DNA of 64,000 nucleotides, from assembly GCA_034359265.1 (NCBI GenBank), contig CP136890.1, forward strand, positions 45,668,501-45,732,500, read 5' to 3'. Position 1 is the first letter of the stretch. The number at the start of each line of letters is the position of its first letter. This DNA is from Canna indica. Lineage: Eukaryota; Streptophyta; Magnoliopsida; Zingiberales; Cannaceae. This document shows positions 1-10,461 of this stretch, one piece after another. The notes under the pieces are model-generated. The model was not told where the DNA came from. It ran no database searches and was given only the letters and a program-made list of their open reading frames with translations. A program made the translations under genes and the position numbers.

Positions 1-513
1 GTTGATCCCTCACAGTTCAAACTGATATCGGCTTGTACATTGGCAAAGCAGGCTTGGAATATTTTAGAAACTAATCATGAAGGATGCTTGACTCTTCGAA
101 AGTTCAAAGTTGAAATTCTCAACACTAGATTTAAAAATCTGAAGATGGGAGATGCTGAAAACATTCAAGACTTCTATGGGCGTGTCAAAGATCTTATGAA
201 CAATGCAACGAGTCTTGGTGAATCTTCCTCTGAAGAAAAAGTTGTAAGAAATGTTCTTAGATCCATGCCTACAAAATTCGTCATGAAAGTTGTAGCTATT
301 AGTGAAGTTCAAGATCCTTCAGTTACGACTCTTAACACTTTGATGGGAAAACTTGAAACCTATGAGTTAGAACTGTCTGAAAAATATTCTCACAAGGAGA
401 AGAAAAAAAAACCTTGCCTTCAGCGTGACTGAGGATGAGATCAAGTCTGAAGATGAGATGGATGCTGTCACTTATGACAAAAAATTTCAAGAGATTTCTA
501 AGAACCAAGAATA
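1..513 (+). pseudogene. copia gag fragment (UBN2 domain)
   Basis: The frame is open from the window edge to a stop at 430. The translation has the UBN2/copia gag pattern: AWNILETNHEG, then a segment with RFKNLKMG and EKVVRNVLRSMPTKF, close to the typical VRKILRSLPKRF signature. Gag forms the virus-like particle in which reverse transcription takes place. The N-terminus lies outside the window. After 430 the sequence stays gag-like (acidic and Lys-rich) but is frameshifted and interrupted. Confidence 0.85.
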
Positions 514-599
514 AGCAAAATTAGAACGTTCAGTTGCAATCACAGTTCTAACAATAGTTTCAACCGACCAATTCGACCAGTACTAAATCAAAATTTGCT

Positions 600-1040
600 G
601 CTGGAGAAAGCAGAAGGTGTCAATCTTTAGGATTTAAAAATGATTCAAAACAGAAGTCCAAAGGTATCAAATATTTTGAATGTGAAGGATTAGGACATGT
701 GAGATCAGAATGTTTGAATCTATAGAAGAGGCTCAAATAAGTCATTGACTGTCACCTGGAGTGATGACGATGAAGAAAATGACTCAGAAGAATCTGAGAA
801 AGGCAATTTTAGAGCCTTCATAGCTAGTAGTATTGGTGACTCAGTTAGAACTTTAGAAAACCCAGATGCAGAAGATGATCACTGCAGAGTTCAATGTGCT
901 GACAATCTTGACGAAGCCTACCAAGAGATGTTTGATAAATGGGTTGAAGTAGCAAAGCTGAACAAGTCTCTCAGTAATCAAAACAAGTTGTTGATTGAAG
1001 AAAAGAAGAATCTTGAGCAGAAAATTCAACATTTTTAAAC
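600..1040 (+). pseudogene. copia gag C-terminus: decayed zinc knuckle and acidic linker
   Basis: Around 660-717 the translation FECEGLGHVRSEC is a CCHC zinc knuckle whose first Cys is missing, so the nucleic-acid-binding site is damaged. It is followed (745-1038) by an Asp/Glu/Ser-rich stretch and a predicted coiled coil rich in Lys, Glu and Leu, as usual in gag proteins of Sirevirus-like copia elements. Stops before 745 break the frame. Confidence 0.7.
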
Positions 1041-1529
1041 TCAAATTATCGAAAAAGGAAAACAATGAATCCAAGTTGATTGAAGAACTTCAAAAGGTAA
1101 AGAAGGAAGTTATAATGATGAATCCTAGTGGTACTCTTAATGTCCTAGGAATTCTGAATATGGAAAATGTCATGCTTTGTAGAAGGTCTCAAGGCAAATC
1201 TTGTAAGTATAAACCAACTTTGTGACCAAAATTTGAATGTTCAATTTACCAGAAATAACTGCAAGGTTTTTGATGAGGATGGTGACTGCATCCTTAAAGG
1301 GAACAGATCAAAGGACAACTGCTACAAAATAGCCTACTCATCTGTTTGTTTTTCAATTGTTACATCTGACATCAATCTATGGCATCAACGGCTAGGTCAT
1401 GTTAATTACAGAGACCGCAAGAAACTTGTAAATGAGGGAGCAGTAAGTGGAATTAAACTGTCTAGAGAACCTGAAGTTGTTCGCAACCCTTGTCAAGAAG
1501 GAAAACAAACAAGGCAGTCTTATCACTAG
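1040..1529 (+). pseudogene. copia protease remnant (mostly deleted) and GAG-pre-integrase domain
   Basis: The segment from about 1166 reads FVEGLKANLVSINQLCD, the junction that normally follows the aspartic protease, then the GAG-pre-integrase His/Cys domain with WHQRLGHVN. The expected Cys-x2-Cys partner reads RNPCQEGKQ, so the first Cys has been lost. No Asp-Ser-Gly protease motif is found between 1040 and 1166, so the protease has been deleted here. A frame change lies near 1190 and a stop at 1527. Confidence 0.8.
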
Positions 1530-1552
1530 TTACAACTAGTTGCTACATCAAG

Positions 1553-2200
1553 ATCTCTAAATCTTCTTCACCTGGACCTGGTTGGTCCTATACAAGTTGA
1601 AAGTACTGGAGGTAAAAAATATGTTCTTATTATGTGTTAATGATTTCTCACGTTTTAGTTGGACAAAATTTTTAAGGGAGAAGTCAAGTGCCTTTAGCAA
1701 TTTCAAAACTCTATGCTTAAGGCTTCAAAATGAATAGGAACTTTCTATTATGAAGGTGATCAGAATAAGGAGTGATTACGGAAGAGAAATTGAGAATATT
1801 TCTTTCTCTGAGTTATGTGATGAGAATGAGATTCTGCATGAATTTTTAGCTCCCAAAACTCCTCAACAGAATGGTGTGGTTGAGAGAAAAAACCGCACAA
1901 CCAGGAGATGGCCCGAGTAATGCTCAATTCCAAACACATTTCTGAAAGATTCTGGGCTAAAGCCGTCAACACGGCTTGCTACATCATCAATTGAGCTTAT
2001 CTCAAATCAAGATCTACTAAAACTCCTTATGAATTATGGAAGGTAAGAAAGCCTAACCTTAGATACTTTCATGTTTTTGGTAGCAGGTGCTATGTTCTAA
2101 ATGATAGAGAGTATCTTGGTAAGATACAAAGCAAGAGTGATGAAGCCATATTCCTTGGATATTCTACTAATAGCAAGGCCTTCCGAGTCTACAACAAATG
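1553..2200 (+). pseudogene. copia integrase core, heavily decayed
   Basis: Conceptual translation in shifting frames gives LDLVGPIQVESTGGKKYVL (start of the integrase catalytic core), a TPQQNGVVERKNRT-like segment near 1857-1895, and RFWAKAVNTACYIIN, then the family's YELWKVRKPNLRYFHVFG. These are the classical copia integrase landmarks. At least six stops or frame changes interrupt them, including the region of the second catalytic Asp. Integrase would insert the cDNA into the host chromosome; this copy cannot. Confidence 0.8.
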
Positions 2201-2440
2201 AACACAAACTATGATGGAGTCAGTAAATGTGAAGGTAGATGACTCTCAAATCAGCCAGACTTTGACTGCTGATGAGAAGGGAGTTACAACTATTGACAAG
2301 ACTGACCAGAATACTACCAAGGTCACAAATCAGTCAGTTGAAACTGCTAATCCAATGACACTGAGATTGATACTAAACAAGATGGTGAAAGTGATGACTA
2401 CAAAACTAAAAAATCTACAAAAACTCTCAAGAATCATCCA

Positions 2441-3382
2441 TTGCAAAATGTGATTGAAGATGTAAATGATGGAGTCAAGACCAGGAATCAATCTAAGAAA
2501 AATCACCAAGATATGATCAGGTACTCCTCTTACACTTCCATAGTTGAACCAAAAAATGTGAAGGAAGCCTTGAAAGATGAATTCTGGATTTTTGCTATTC
2601 AAGAGGAGTTACAACAGTTTATCAAAAATGATGTATGCGAACTTGTTTCAAGACCTGAAGGTGTCAATGTTGTTGGAACCAAATGGGTTTTCAAGAACAA
2701 GACTAATGAAGCAGGGAACATAACTAGAAATAAAGCCAGACTTGTTGCTCAGGGGTTTAATCAAATTGAAGGACTAGATTATGATGAAACCTTTGCACCA
2801 GTTGGCAGACTGAAATCCATCAGATTGCTTCTTGCCATATCCTGTTGTATGAAGTTCAAAATGTTCCAGATGGATGTTAATATTGCCTTTCTGAATAGGT
2901 TTCTCAATGAAGAAGTCTATGTTGAATAACCAAAAGGCTTTGAAGATTCTGCTCATCCTGACCATATATACAAGTTGAAGAAAGCTCTTTTTGGGCTTAA
3001 GCAAGCACCCTAACCTTGGTATGAATGACTCACCCAGTTGTTGCTTTTGAAAGGTTATAAAAGAGGAAGTGAAGACTAGATCCTGTTCATCAAAAGAAAG
3101 GAGTCTCAATTGGTAATTGCTGAAATTTATGTTGATGATATTGTTTTTGGTTCAACTTCTGAAATTTATGTAAAACAATTTATGGAAGACATGAAATTTG
3201 AGTTTGAGATGAGCATGGTTGGAGAAATGAATTATTTTCTCAATCTCCAGGTGAAGCAATCTAAAGAAGGGATATTCATCTCTCAGAGTAAGTATGTCAG
3301 AAATCTTATTCATAAGTTTGGAATGGACAGTTCTAAGCCAGTTAGAACTCCTATCTCAACTCATGAAAAAGTGAGCAAAGAT
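2441..3382 (+). pseudogene. copia reverse transcriptase, 5' part of the RT/RNase H region
   Basis: From 2441 a long frame carries EPKNVKEALKDEFW, GTKWVFKNK, ARLVAQGFNQ and ETFAPVGRL, all standard RVT_2 landmarks. It stops at 2927; the sequence continues past several stops (2930-3080) to EIYVDDIVFGS at about 3118, so the catalytic YVDD box is intact. The frame then runs to 3382, where the CACTA element begins in the codon context VSKD. RT copies the element RNA into DNA. Confidence 0.9.
3380..3382. repeat. target-site duplication GAT, left copy
   Basis: GAT precedes CACTA at 3383, and another GAT follows TAGTG at 7801 (7802-7804). Removing the element and one GAT restores an uninterrupted copia reading frame, so the boundary is exact. 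CACTA elements make 3-bp duplications. Confidence 0.9.
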
Positions 3383-3815
3383 CACTACCGCTGCTGCCGC
3401 CGCCGCTCCTGCGCCCGACCCTTCTTCCTCCCGCTGCTGCCGCCGCCGCTCCTGCCGACGCCTCTCGCCGCCGCTGCCGCTGCTGTCGTCTTGTTCAGGT
3501 ATGTTGATCGGCCGGCCGGCTCTTCACTATGTTTCGGCCGGACTAGAGGTTAAAATCCGACCCAAACCCTATTTCTAGGGTTTCGGCCGGCGGCGGTCGG
3601 CCTATGGCCGCCGCCGGACCTTCTACAGTGGCCGGACAGTGTGTCCGGCCACTGTACGCCGGCGCCGGAGGGTGGACTCCGGAGCCGGAATTTATAATTA
3701 TATATATATATATTATATTGTTTTATAATTGTTAATTAATTATTTTATAATTGTTAATTAATTTTTTAGATTAATTGTTTAATTTGTTAGATTAATTATT
3801 AGGGTTTAGATTAAT
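3383..3815. other. GC-rich leader of the CACTA element
   Basis: The first 340 bases are very GC-rich, with CCGCCG runs and repeats of GGCCGG, followed by an AT-rich stretch with TATATATATATA at about 3705. This looks like a 5' leader or captured UTR rather than the repeat-rich subterminal region expected here. An open frame runs across it from the copia RT but has no recognisable protein content. Confidence 0.6.
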
Positions 3816-4049
3816 TTCGGACGCGCGCCGGAATCGTCCACTTCGGACGCGCGCCGGAATCGTCCAATTCGGACTCGCGCCGGAATCGTCCACTTCGGAC
3901 GCGTGCCAGAATTGTCCAATTCGGACTCACGCCGGAATCGTCCACTTCGGACGCGCGTCGGAATCGTCCAATTCGGACTCGCGCCAGAATCGTCCACTTC
4001 AGACTCGCACCGGAATCGTCCACTTCGGACGCGCGCCGAAATCGTCCAA
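3816..4049. repeat. nine tandem copies of a 26-bp unit
   Basis: The unit starts TTCGGACGCGCGCCGGAATC and continues GTCCAC or GTCCAA. Nine units fit exactly in 234 bp, with alternating variants (GACGCG or GACTCG), which suggests an ancestral 52-bp dimer. It lies just upstream of the transposase gene. Minus-strand open frames here are repeat artefacts. Confidence 0.9.
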
Positions 4050-4239
4050 TATGGACTCGAACTGTCTCGAAACATTTAGAAAATAATCATCCATCCGACG
4101 AGTTGATATGTTTCACGTACGCATCGACGAATCGGATATGATTTAGCAAAACCTTAGATCCGTTCGGGAATTGTATGTTCGTGTAAAAGAAGTAGATGAT
4201 CTTTTATACGACGTACAATTCTTGAATTGTCCCTGATTG

Positions 4240-5493
4240 GACAATTTGGGAATATAGTTTTTCCCTCCTGCATTTTTTGACACGATGGAGCATCTACCGA
4301 TACACTTGGCATACGAGGCACGAGTTGGTGGCCCCGTTCAATATCGTTGGATGTACTTATTTGAAAGATACATGAATCGTCTGAAGAAAAAAGTAAAGAA
4401 CACCGCAGCTGTTGAAGGATCAATATCTGAATCGTATATCATCCAAGAAATTTCAACATTCTGCTCATTTTACTTTGAATCGACAGTACAGACAAGATTT
4501 GATCGTCTTCCACGTAACGACCACGGGGGTGTTCGACATTCAGATGGACGTTTAAATATATTTTGTCACTCTGGTCGTGCTTTTGGTTCTCGTCCATCTC
4601 GACACTTAAGCGATGAAGAGTATCATTTGGCACACTTGTATGTATTACTCAATTGTCCAGAGATTGAACAATTCATTGAAATATTTGACATTGAGATGGT
4701 GCAAAAATACTCTATTCACAACGATCAAGAATTGGAGAGATTACGGAATCGTGATTTCCCTACTTGGATTCAGACTTACAGCAAAGATCACAGAGCTGAA
4801 ATAGATGAAAAAATATTTGAGTTTGTTAGTGGACCGTCGCGACTTGTGTCGTGCTATAGCGGATATTTTGTTAACGGGTATAAATTTCACACGGTTGAAT
4901 ATTCATATGCAAAGAAGACGATGAATGCTGGGGTCTGCGTGAAAGGGACAACCTATGTTGAATGTGATATGGATTTTTATGGACTGGTGGAAGAAGTGAT
5001 AGAGTTGCACTACTTCGGCTTGAAATCAGTGATCTTATTTAGATGTCATTGGTTCGATACAACAGAAAGGGGCATGAAAGTTCATCCAAAATACAAACTT
5101 GTTGAGGTTAATTACAAATCGAAATTGGCAGCAAATGAGCCTTTTATATTGGCATCACAAGCCGAACAAGTATATTACGCGAAGTATCCGGCTCGAAATA
5201 AAGATAGAGCGGATTGGCGTGTATTCTGTAAGACAAAAGGTATAGGAAAAATTGATCCGATAGTAGGAGAAAATGATCCTCCTGGTTTCTATCAAGAAGA
5301 TGATCTTCCTGCTGTGGATCGTATTATTCCAATACTCGAGGATGCAGACACAACGTCAATTCAATTAGAAGTTGAATATGCTGATGATGACGATCATGAA
5401 ATTGAGGAAGCTGGAGATGAAGAAGATGAAGAAGAGGAAGAAGATGATGAAGAAGAAGAATTCGAAGACTATTATTCAGATGATGAAGAATAA
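4240..5493 (+). CDS. TNP2-type transposase, C-terminal part (DUF4218 and DUF4216)
   Basis: An uninterrupted 402-residue frame starts at 4285, but homology begins upstream in the same frame with FFPPAFFD (from 4255), just after an in-frame TAG at 4252. Residues 1-75 show MEHLPIHLAYEA and GPVQYRWMY, hallmarks of DUF4218; about 230-320 carry DUF4216 (VILFRCHWFD, PFILASQAEQVYY). The last 45 residues are almost all Asp/Glu. These domains form the C-terminus of En/Spm transposases. The upstream Transposase_21 catalytic region is missing, so the product, if made, could not cut DNA. The start at 4285 is simply the first Met after the stop. Confidence 0.85.
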
Positions 5494-5568
5494 TTGTAAA
5501 GTATATATTTTATTAAATATATCTCTACTATTTATACAATAATCTGATTATATGTCTGTTCGACAGAT
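5494..5568. other. short AT-rich spacer between the two CACTA genes
   Basis: Only 75 bp separate the transposase stop from the next gene's ATG. TATATATTTTATTAAATATA at about 5501 could serve as a poly(A) or promoter signal; nothing else is visible. Confidence 0.4.
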
Positions 5569-7104
5569 ATGTCTGGTCGTGGTTATTGACGCAGGAGAGT
5601 TTCGGAGTCTCCGATCGGTGAGACTCCAGCACTTACTCATGCTGCTGATCCTCCTGTTGCTGATCCTCATGAGGATGATACTGCCGAGGCTAGTACATCC
5701 AGACGTAGGCGGCCACGCGGGCCGAACAGGTGGCAGCCTCCACCAGCCACAGAGTCACGTAGATTGATTAGCGTGATTGGGGAGCGGTAATATATCATGA
5801 ATTATGAATCATTACAAATTCATTATATCATAATATAATATTAAAATTTATTTTTGTTGTGCAGGTTCGAGCAAGAAGAAGTGCCGAGGAGCATTTCTTC
5901 TACTATTCGACGATACATGCACGGGGCATGGCCTACGTGGTCTCACGTGCCTAGCGAGCACGTCGACATGTTATGGCGCGAGTTTGAGGCACGTATTATT
6001 ATTATTTTTTACATGCATGATGATATATTAATATTGGTACTGATATTATTATTTTGCAGGCTCGCTATACATGGGCCGAGGACCAGAGGCCCTTCATTTA
6101 CGCTGCCTGGGAGGCTATTTCCCGGGCAAGGTACAACGGGCAGCTGGGGCAGGCTCGGTCCAAAGCGATGTCCCGAGCTGGGACCACTAACATAGCAGAG
6201 ACTCGGGGATACGGCCCCGGTTGGATTACTCCGGATATATAGGACCAGCTCGTGGGGATATGGTCGACGGATCGATGGCAGGAGGTTTCTCGGAATGCGA
6301 CTAGAAATCGCATGTCGGGCGGAGCAGCGCGTCACACCGGCGGCTCTGTTGCATTTGCAGTGCACGCAAACCGTATGGTAAGTATATCTTTTAATTATAT
6401 ATTTTATTTGTTATTATGTGTACTAATTAATGTATTTGTTTTGTAAATGTAGACGACAGTGTCGGATGACGGGAGTGTCCAACGACCCTCCCCGATGGCG
6501 GTGTTTGAGCGGACTCACCGTCGAGCACATGGGATGGGGGAGTACATCCACAACCGCGCTGCATACATTATGGTAATTATATATTTGTTTAAATTATTCA
6601 TTATATATTTATAATTTAAGTTTTATGATAAATATTAAACAAAAAATCAAACTCGAGTAGGAGACCTACAGCCAGACGGTGGTGCAACGCGGGGGTACCC
6701 CCGAGGACTTTGACGCAGCATCGTGGGTCGAGGCCGCAGGTGGCTGGGACCATGGTCGCGTATATGGCTTCGCAGATAGTGGTCATGCGCGAGCCGTACT
6801 AGGGCCACTTGGGGCACCGACCCCTCCGGTCGCTGGTGAGCGGCCGTCCACCTCCAGATCCAGTTATGATCATAGTAATAGGATAAGGACACTAGAGGAG
6901 ACGGTCGCGCGTCAGACTGAGATGATGGAGCGCCAGAGTCAGACGATGGCGAATATAGAAGCTATGCTACGCAACTTGTCAGGTCATCCCGAAGCAGGCA
7001 TCTCTTCGGCATCATCTAATCCATCGTCCTCGAGTCAGTCCACGCCGGTGTACACTCAAGCGCTCCAGACCCCGCCATATAATCCAGACCATCCTCCATC
7101 GTGA
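5569..7104 (+). pseudogene. CACTA accessory protein, Transposase_24 (Ptta/En/Spm) type, five exons
   Basis: Five exons can be placed from splice signals and family pattern: 5569-5786, 5865-5988, 6060-6377, 6453-6572 and 6661-7104. The product carries the plant Transposase_24 signature: AWPTWSHVP, ARYTWAEDQRPFIYAAWE, GYGPGWITPDI, HTGGSVAF and FERTH. The C-terminus holds a short coiled coil (LEETVARQTEMMERQSQTM) and a Ser-rich tail. Introns 1, 3 and 4 are GT-AG; intron 2 (5989-6059) fits a GC-AG type. Two in-frame stops, TGA in exon 1 (codon 7) and TAG in exon 3 (6240), make it a pseudogene. Related En/Spm accessory proteins bind subterminal repeats; that role is inferred here. Confidence 0.8.
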
Positions 7105-7405
7105 TCGTGAGATTTTTTGTTTGGATATTGAACTTGTTTAACTTATTTTGTTTGGATATTGATACTTCAATTTTGCATTTAAATTGTTTTTAATACTATC
7201 GTGGATAATTATCAATATAAATATAATTGTTTTGATGTATATCTTGGTGTGTTTGTGATGTGTGAATGAATGTGTATGAGGTGTTTGTGATGTGTGAATG
7301 AATGTGTGTATGAGGGTATGGGTGTGTGAGTTATGTATCAGATAAATGTATCAATGTATCAATGGAAATTTGAAATTTTCAAATTTTCTGTTTGCAGGAA
7401 TACGT
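7105..7405. other. 3' untranslated region with GT-rich repeats
   Basis: Non-coding. From about 7245 to 7325, GTGTTTGTGATGTGTGAATG is repeated nearly perfectly twice within a TG-rich tract. No gene is visible. Confidence 0.5.
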
Positions 7406-7801
7406 CATCAGCAACGGCTTTCCCACGGGCGTCCGTGGGAAAGCCATTGCTAAAAGTGTATCGAAAGCCGTTGCTGATGACCTACAGCAACGGCTTAGCG
7501 ATGGGCTTTTACTAACGGCGTTGCTACGGACTCAGTGGCCGTTGCTATTAATGTTATCAGCAACGGCTCTGGGTCTGTGGCAAAACCGTTGCTGATAATA
7601 TTTTTAGCGACGGCCCGAGCGGCCGTTGCTGATAATATTTTGAGCGACGGCCCGAGCGGCCGTTGCTGATCCGTTGCTAAGTCATCAGCAACGCGACTTT
7701 CTGTCACGGCTCTATTGCAACGGCTCGGCCGTTGCTGATTCTCTTCAGCAACGGCTCAGCAACGGCATCAGCCGTTGCTGATGCCCATTTTTCTAGTAGT
7801 G
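7406..7801. repeat. CACTA 3' subterminal repeats and terminal TAGTG
   Basis: At least a dozen copies of CAGCAACGGC or its reverse complement GCCGTTGCTG occur in mixed orientation, some paired as hairpins (AGCGACGGCCCGAGCGGCCG occurs twice at about 7606-7660). The outermost sequence read inward is CACTACTAGAAAAATGGGCA. Such repeats are the binding sites for the element's accessory protein in En/Spm. Confidence 0.88.
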
Positions 7802-8492
7802 GATGAAGATGGTAAGAATGTTGATCCTAGTCTCTATAGAAGCTAGCATTGGCAGCCTATTGTATTTGACAGCTAGCAGACCTGATCTATGTTTCAACGT
7901 GGGATTATGTGCTAAATATCAGGCTAATCCAATGGAGTCTCATCTTCAGACAGATAAAAGGATTCTGAACTATGTGAAAGGTACTCTAGACTTTGGACTT
8001 TGGTATTCTATAGAATCTAATGCCTGTTTAGTAGGGTCTACAGATGCAGATTGGGCTGGAAATATTGATGACAAAAAGAGTACTACAGGTGGATACTTTT
8101 ATATTGGTCCAAATCTGGTGGCTTGGTTGAGTAAGAAACAAAATTCTATCTCTCTTTCTTCTGTAGAGGCTGAATATTTGGCAGCAGGCCATTGCAGTAC
8201 TCAGTTAATTTGGATGAGAAATATGTTGTTAGGCTATGGTTCCAAACAGGATAAAATGATCTTATACGGTGATAATATCAGTGCTATCTATATCTCAAAG
8301 AATCCAGTTATGAATTAATCACACTAAACACATTGATATTCGATTTCTTTACATCAGAGAGTTAGTTGAAAGAAATGAGTTACAACTAGAATACTTTTCC
8401 ACAGATAGACAAGTTGCAGACATTTTCAAAAAAGCATTGGATGGAGGGAGATTTGAGCAGTTGCGATTTGATATGGGATTATGTGTTATTTA
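7802..8492 (+). pseudogene. copia RT tail and RNase H (continuation across the CACTA element)
   Basis: After the right-hand GAT the copia frame resumes at once with DEDGKNVDPSLYRS, directly continuing VSKD at 3382. A stop and frame change near 7843 precede SLLYLTASRPDL, then RNase H landmarks: DADWAGNIDDKKSTTG, SKKQNSISLSSVEAEYLA, YGDNISAI. A premature TAA lies at 8316 within the SHTKHIDIR region; homology continues to the natural stop near 8490. RNase H removes the RNA strand during reverse transcription. Confidence 0.9.
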
Positions 8493-8794
8493 ACACATTT
8501 TTCTTTTTACATAAAATATGAAAGGTTTTTCAGTTATTATTTTTAACTTTATTCCTCCACTTACCTTGTTTCATTGAAGGCTATTAAGGATTTCATTCAA
8601 TTCTCGGCGGGAGGATCCAAATTTATTAATTCCCTTTTTGTAGACACGCATGTGTGGTACTCCTTTATTGAAATCCCAAATGTTTCGCCCAAATTGATGT
8701 TTCTCGGCGCTGCAACCCTCTTCAATCCCTGAAGTTGTAACCGACACATTCTTCTCCACTCCTTGACCTCTAAACTGCCTATCTTCTCTTACAA
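8493..8794. other. copia pol-to-3'-ORF spacer
   Basis: Non-coding AT-rich sequence between the end of RNase H and the start of the 3' ORF. It matches the equivalent spacer of the copia element at 37556-38107 in position and general composition. No regulatory signal can be pointed to. Confidence 0.5.
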
Positions 8795-10461
8795 ATGGAG
8801 CAATCAAAGTCCATTAGTGGCAAGCGGAAGAAGAGTTTTGTGAGGAAGGTTTATGCATCGTCGGCAAAAAGAATGTCTTCCTCAAATCCTGTAGAAAAGG
8901 TCGAATCACCTCCTCCTACACAGCAAATTGATGAAGCTTCACCTCCTCCTACTTCTCAAGGTCACAAGTTGAGAAAGAAAATTGGTCGCCGTCTGGCAGA
9001 CCAACCACCTAGAAGGAACCGTCGAGGCATGACATCTAACCTCCCTAAATCTTCACCTAGGATTTCTGTTCTTGAGGGGGAGATTTCACTTCCTGAAGGG
9101 GAGAAATTACCTATTGAGGGGGAGTGTTGTGTTGATGTCAATGTCTCTTCTGGTTCTATGCTCATGATGATCCTATTGAAACTACCTATTTAGATGTTAA
9201 TATTCTAGTTTTGACTCTAGTGAACACTGATCCTATTCATATTGATAATGCTCATGTTTTTTATTATGTTCATGACTCAATTCTAGTGAAGACCGGTCCT
9301 TCTACAATTTCCACAGGTTCTGTTCTTGAGGACCAGCATCAAGAACCTTCTATGGTTATAGAAACAATCTAAAGGACTCAGTACCAAGTCCTTCTGCCAA
9401 TATCCCCCAGTTACAACTGAAGAAGAACCAGTTGAAACTGCTTGTCTAGTATTTGAGGATGATTCTGTTCATGTACTTGAGACTACCCCAGTTACAACTG
9501 TACAAGAACCAACTGAAACTGCTACTCCAGCTCCTGAAGCAGTTTCTGTTCCTGTACCTTAGTCTTAGATTGAACTTCAAGCTCCATCTATCACAAATGT
9601 GCCTATTGAGGAAGCTGTGCAGTAAACTTTCGAGAATGCTGTTGAATTGAAGAAAAAATCAAACACAACCCCTGTCAAGAAAGATTCAACCAAAAAGAAG
9701 AAGAAACCCTCAAGCCTCACTGACCAGAAGGGGACTTCCAAGAGGAAGTTATTTGAGAAATCCAAATAGCAGTCTGGACAAACTGTAAATCTGGATACGA
9801 CTCAGAGAATGAGCCCTTGCCAAAAAGGGCAGCTGCGCTGAGAAAATCTAAAAAGAGCAAACTCAATCCTGCAGATACTAAGGAGAAAGAAAAATCTCCC
9901 TTGCATGAGAAGACCATGACTTCTGTCTCCAAGAAGAAGTCATCTAAATCTGCTAGGAAGGCTGAAAAGAAAACTATCACTAGTAAGCTTCATCAAGGAT
10001 TACTTTCTGATGACCTCTACCCTCTTTGGAAGGCCCTTCAATTGAGAGATATTATTTCACAAACACCCATGGATTTAGCACAATTTACTTTGAGATGCAA
10101 ACCAGTTTTGGACATTCTAGAGAAAAGGAATATATCTAGCTTTTTCATGAATGTTACCCCTTTCTGCAAATTACCAGTACTTGAGTTTTACGGTAATATT
10201 TTTGAGGACATATCTAATCCTGAAAGCAATCATTTTAATCAAGTATTTGTTAGTGGAAAGTGGTACTCATTCAGTTCAGAGGTCATTAATGAGTTTCTTG
10301 GCTTTACCCCTTCTTCTTCTTCTTCTTCTTCTTCTTCTTCTTCTTCTACTACTACTACTACTACTACTACTAATCAGTCTAATGAATACAACGTTGATTT
10401 TCTAAAAACTATTGGGACAGAGGTGTCTAATGGTGAAATTACTGACTGGACAGGAGAACAT
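8795..10461 (+). pseudogene. copia 3' ORF: Lys/Ser/Pro-rich protein with plant-transposon-protein domain
   Basis: The region begins MEQSKSISGKRKKSF, with a low-complexity Pro/Glu/Lys-rich N-terminal half (8795-9815) broken by stops, then a better preserved C-terminal frame from 9817. There CKPVLDILEKRN, VLEFYGNIFED and VFVSGKWYSFSSEVINEFLG match the putative plant transposon protein family that many plant retrotransposons carry after pol. Its function is unknown; some authors call it env-like from position alone. A Ser12-Thr8 run comes from a microsatellite at 10313-10372. The gene is cut at 10461 by a gypsy LTR. Confidence 0.7.
10313..10372 (+). repeat. compound microsatellite (TCT)n(ACT)n inside the 3' ORF
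   Basis: About 12 TCT units followed by about 8 ACT units, in frame, encoding Ser and Thr runs. It falls just after the conserved INEFLGF segment, a position where the family tolerates length change. Confidence 0.9.

Larger units (their letters stand above)
3383..7801 (+). mobile_element. CACTA (En/Spm) DNA transposon inserted in the copia RT/RNase H gene
   Basis: The element starts CACTAC and ends GTAGTG, flanked by GAT on both sides. It carries two genes in the same direction: the C-terminal part of a TNP2-type transposase (4240-5493) and a five-exon Transposase_24-type accessory gene (5569-7104). The 3' end has about 400 bp of subterminal repeats with the core CAGCAACGGC in both orientations. 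The 5' end has only six terminal bases in common with the 3' end and no subterminal repeats, so about one terminal repeat length seems lost. The transposase catalytic domain is absent, so this copy is not autonomous. Confidence 0.9.
1..10461 (+). mobile_element. Ty1-copia retrotransposon, 5'-truncated by window edge, with extra 3' ORF
   Basis: Domain order is gag (UBN2 type), zinc knuckle, GAG-pre-integrase, integrase, reverse transcriptase, RNase H, then an additional 3' reading region. That order (integrase before RT) is Ty1-copia, and the 3' ORF is typical of Sirevirus-like lineages. The body is split by a CACTA element at 3383-7801 and the 3' ORF is cut at 10461 by a gypsy LTR. All coding parts carry stops or frameshifts, so it is inactive. 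Its 3' LTR may be the one at 25283-26234 (inference, based on the similar 3' end of the copia element at 36471-39115). Confidence 0.85.

Noticed and set aside
3806..4075. Minus-strand open frames with repeated Arg/Trp-rich peptides
   Set aside because: They are translations of the 26-bp tandem array; the repeat is not a multiple of three, and no coding bias or start context supports a protein.
7606..7800. CRISPR-like alternating repeats
   Set aside because: The repeats are in both orientations with irregular spacing and no unique spacers; they are CACTA subterminal repeats in a plant genome.
10151..10405. Open frame with a long Leu run
   Set aside because: It is the microsatellite read in the wrong frame, overlapping the better supported 3' ORF.
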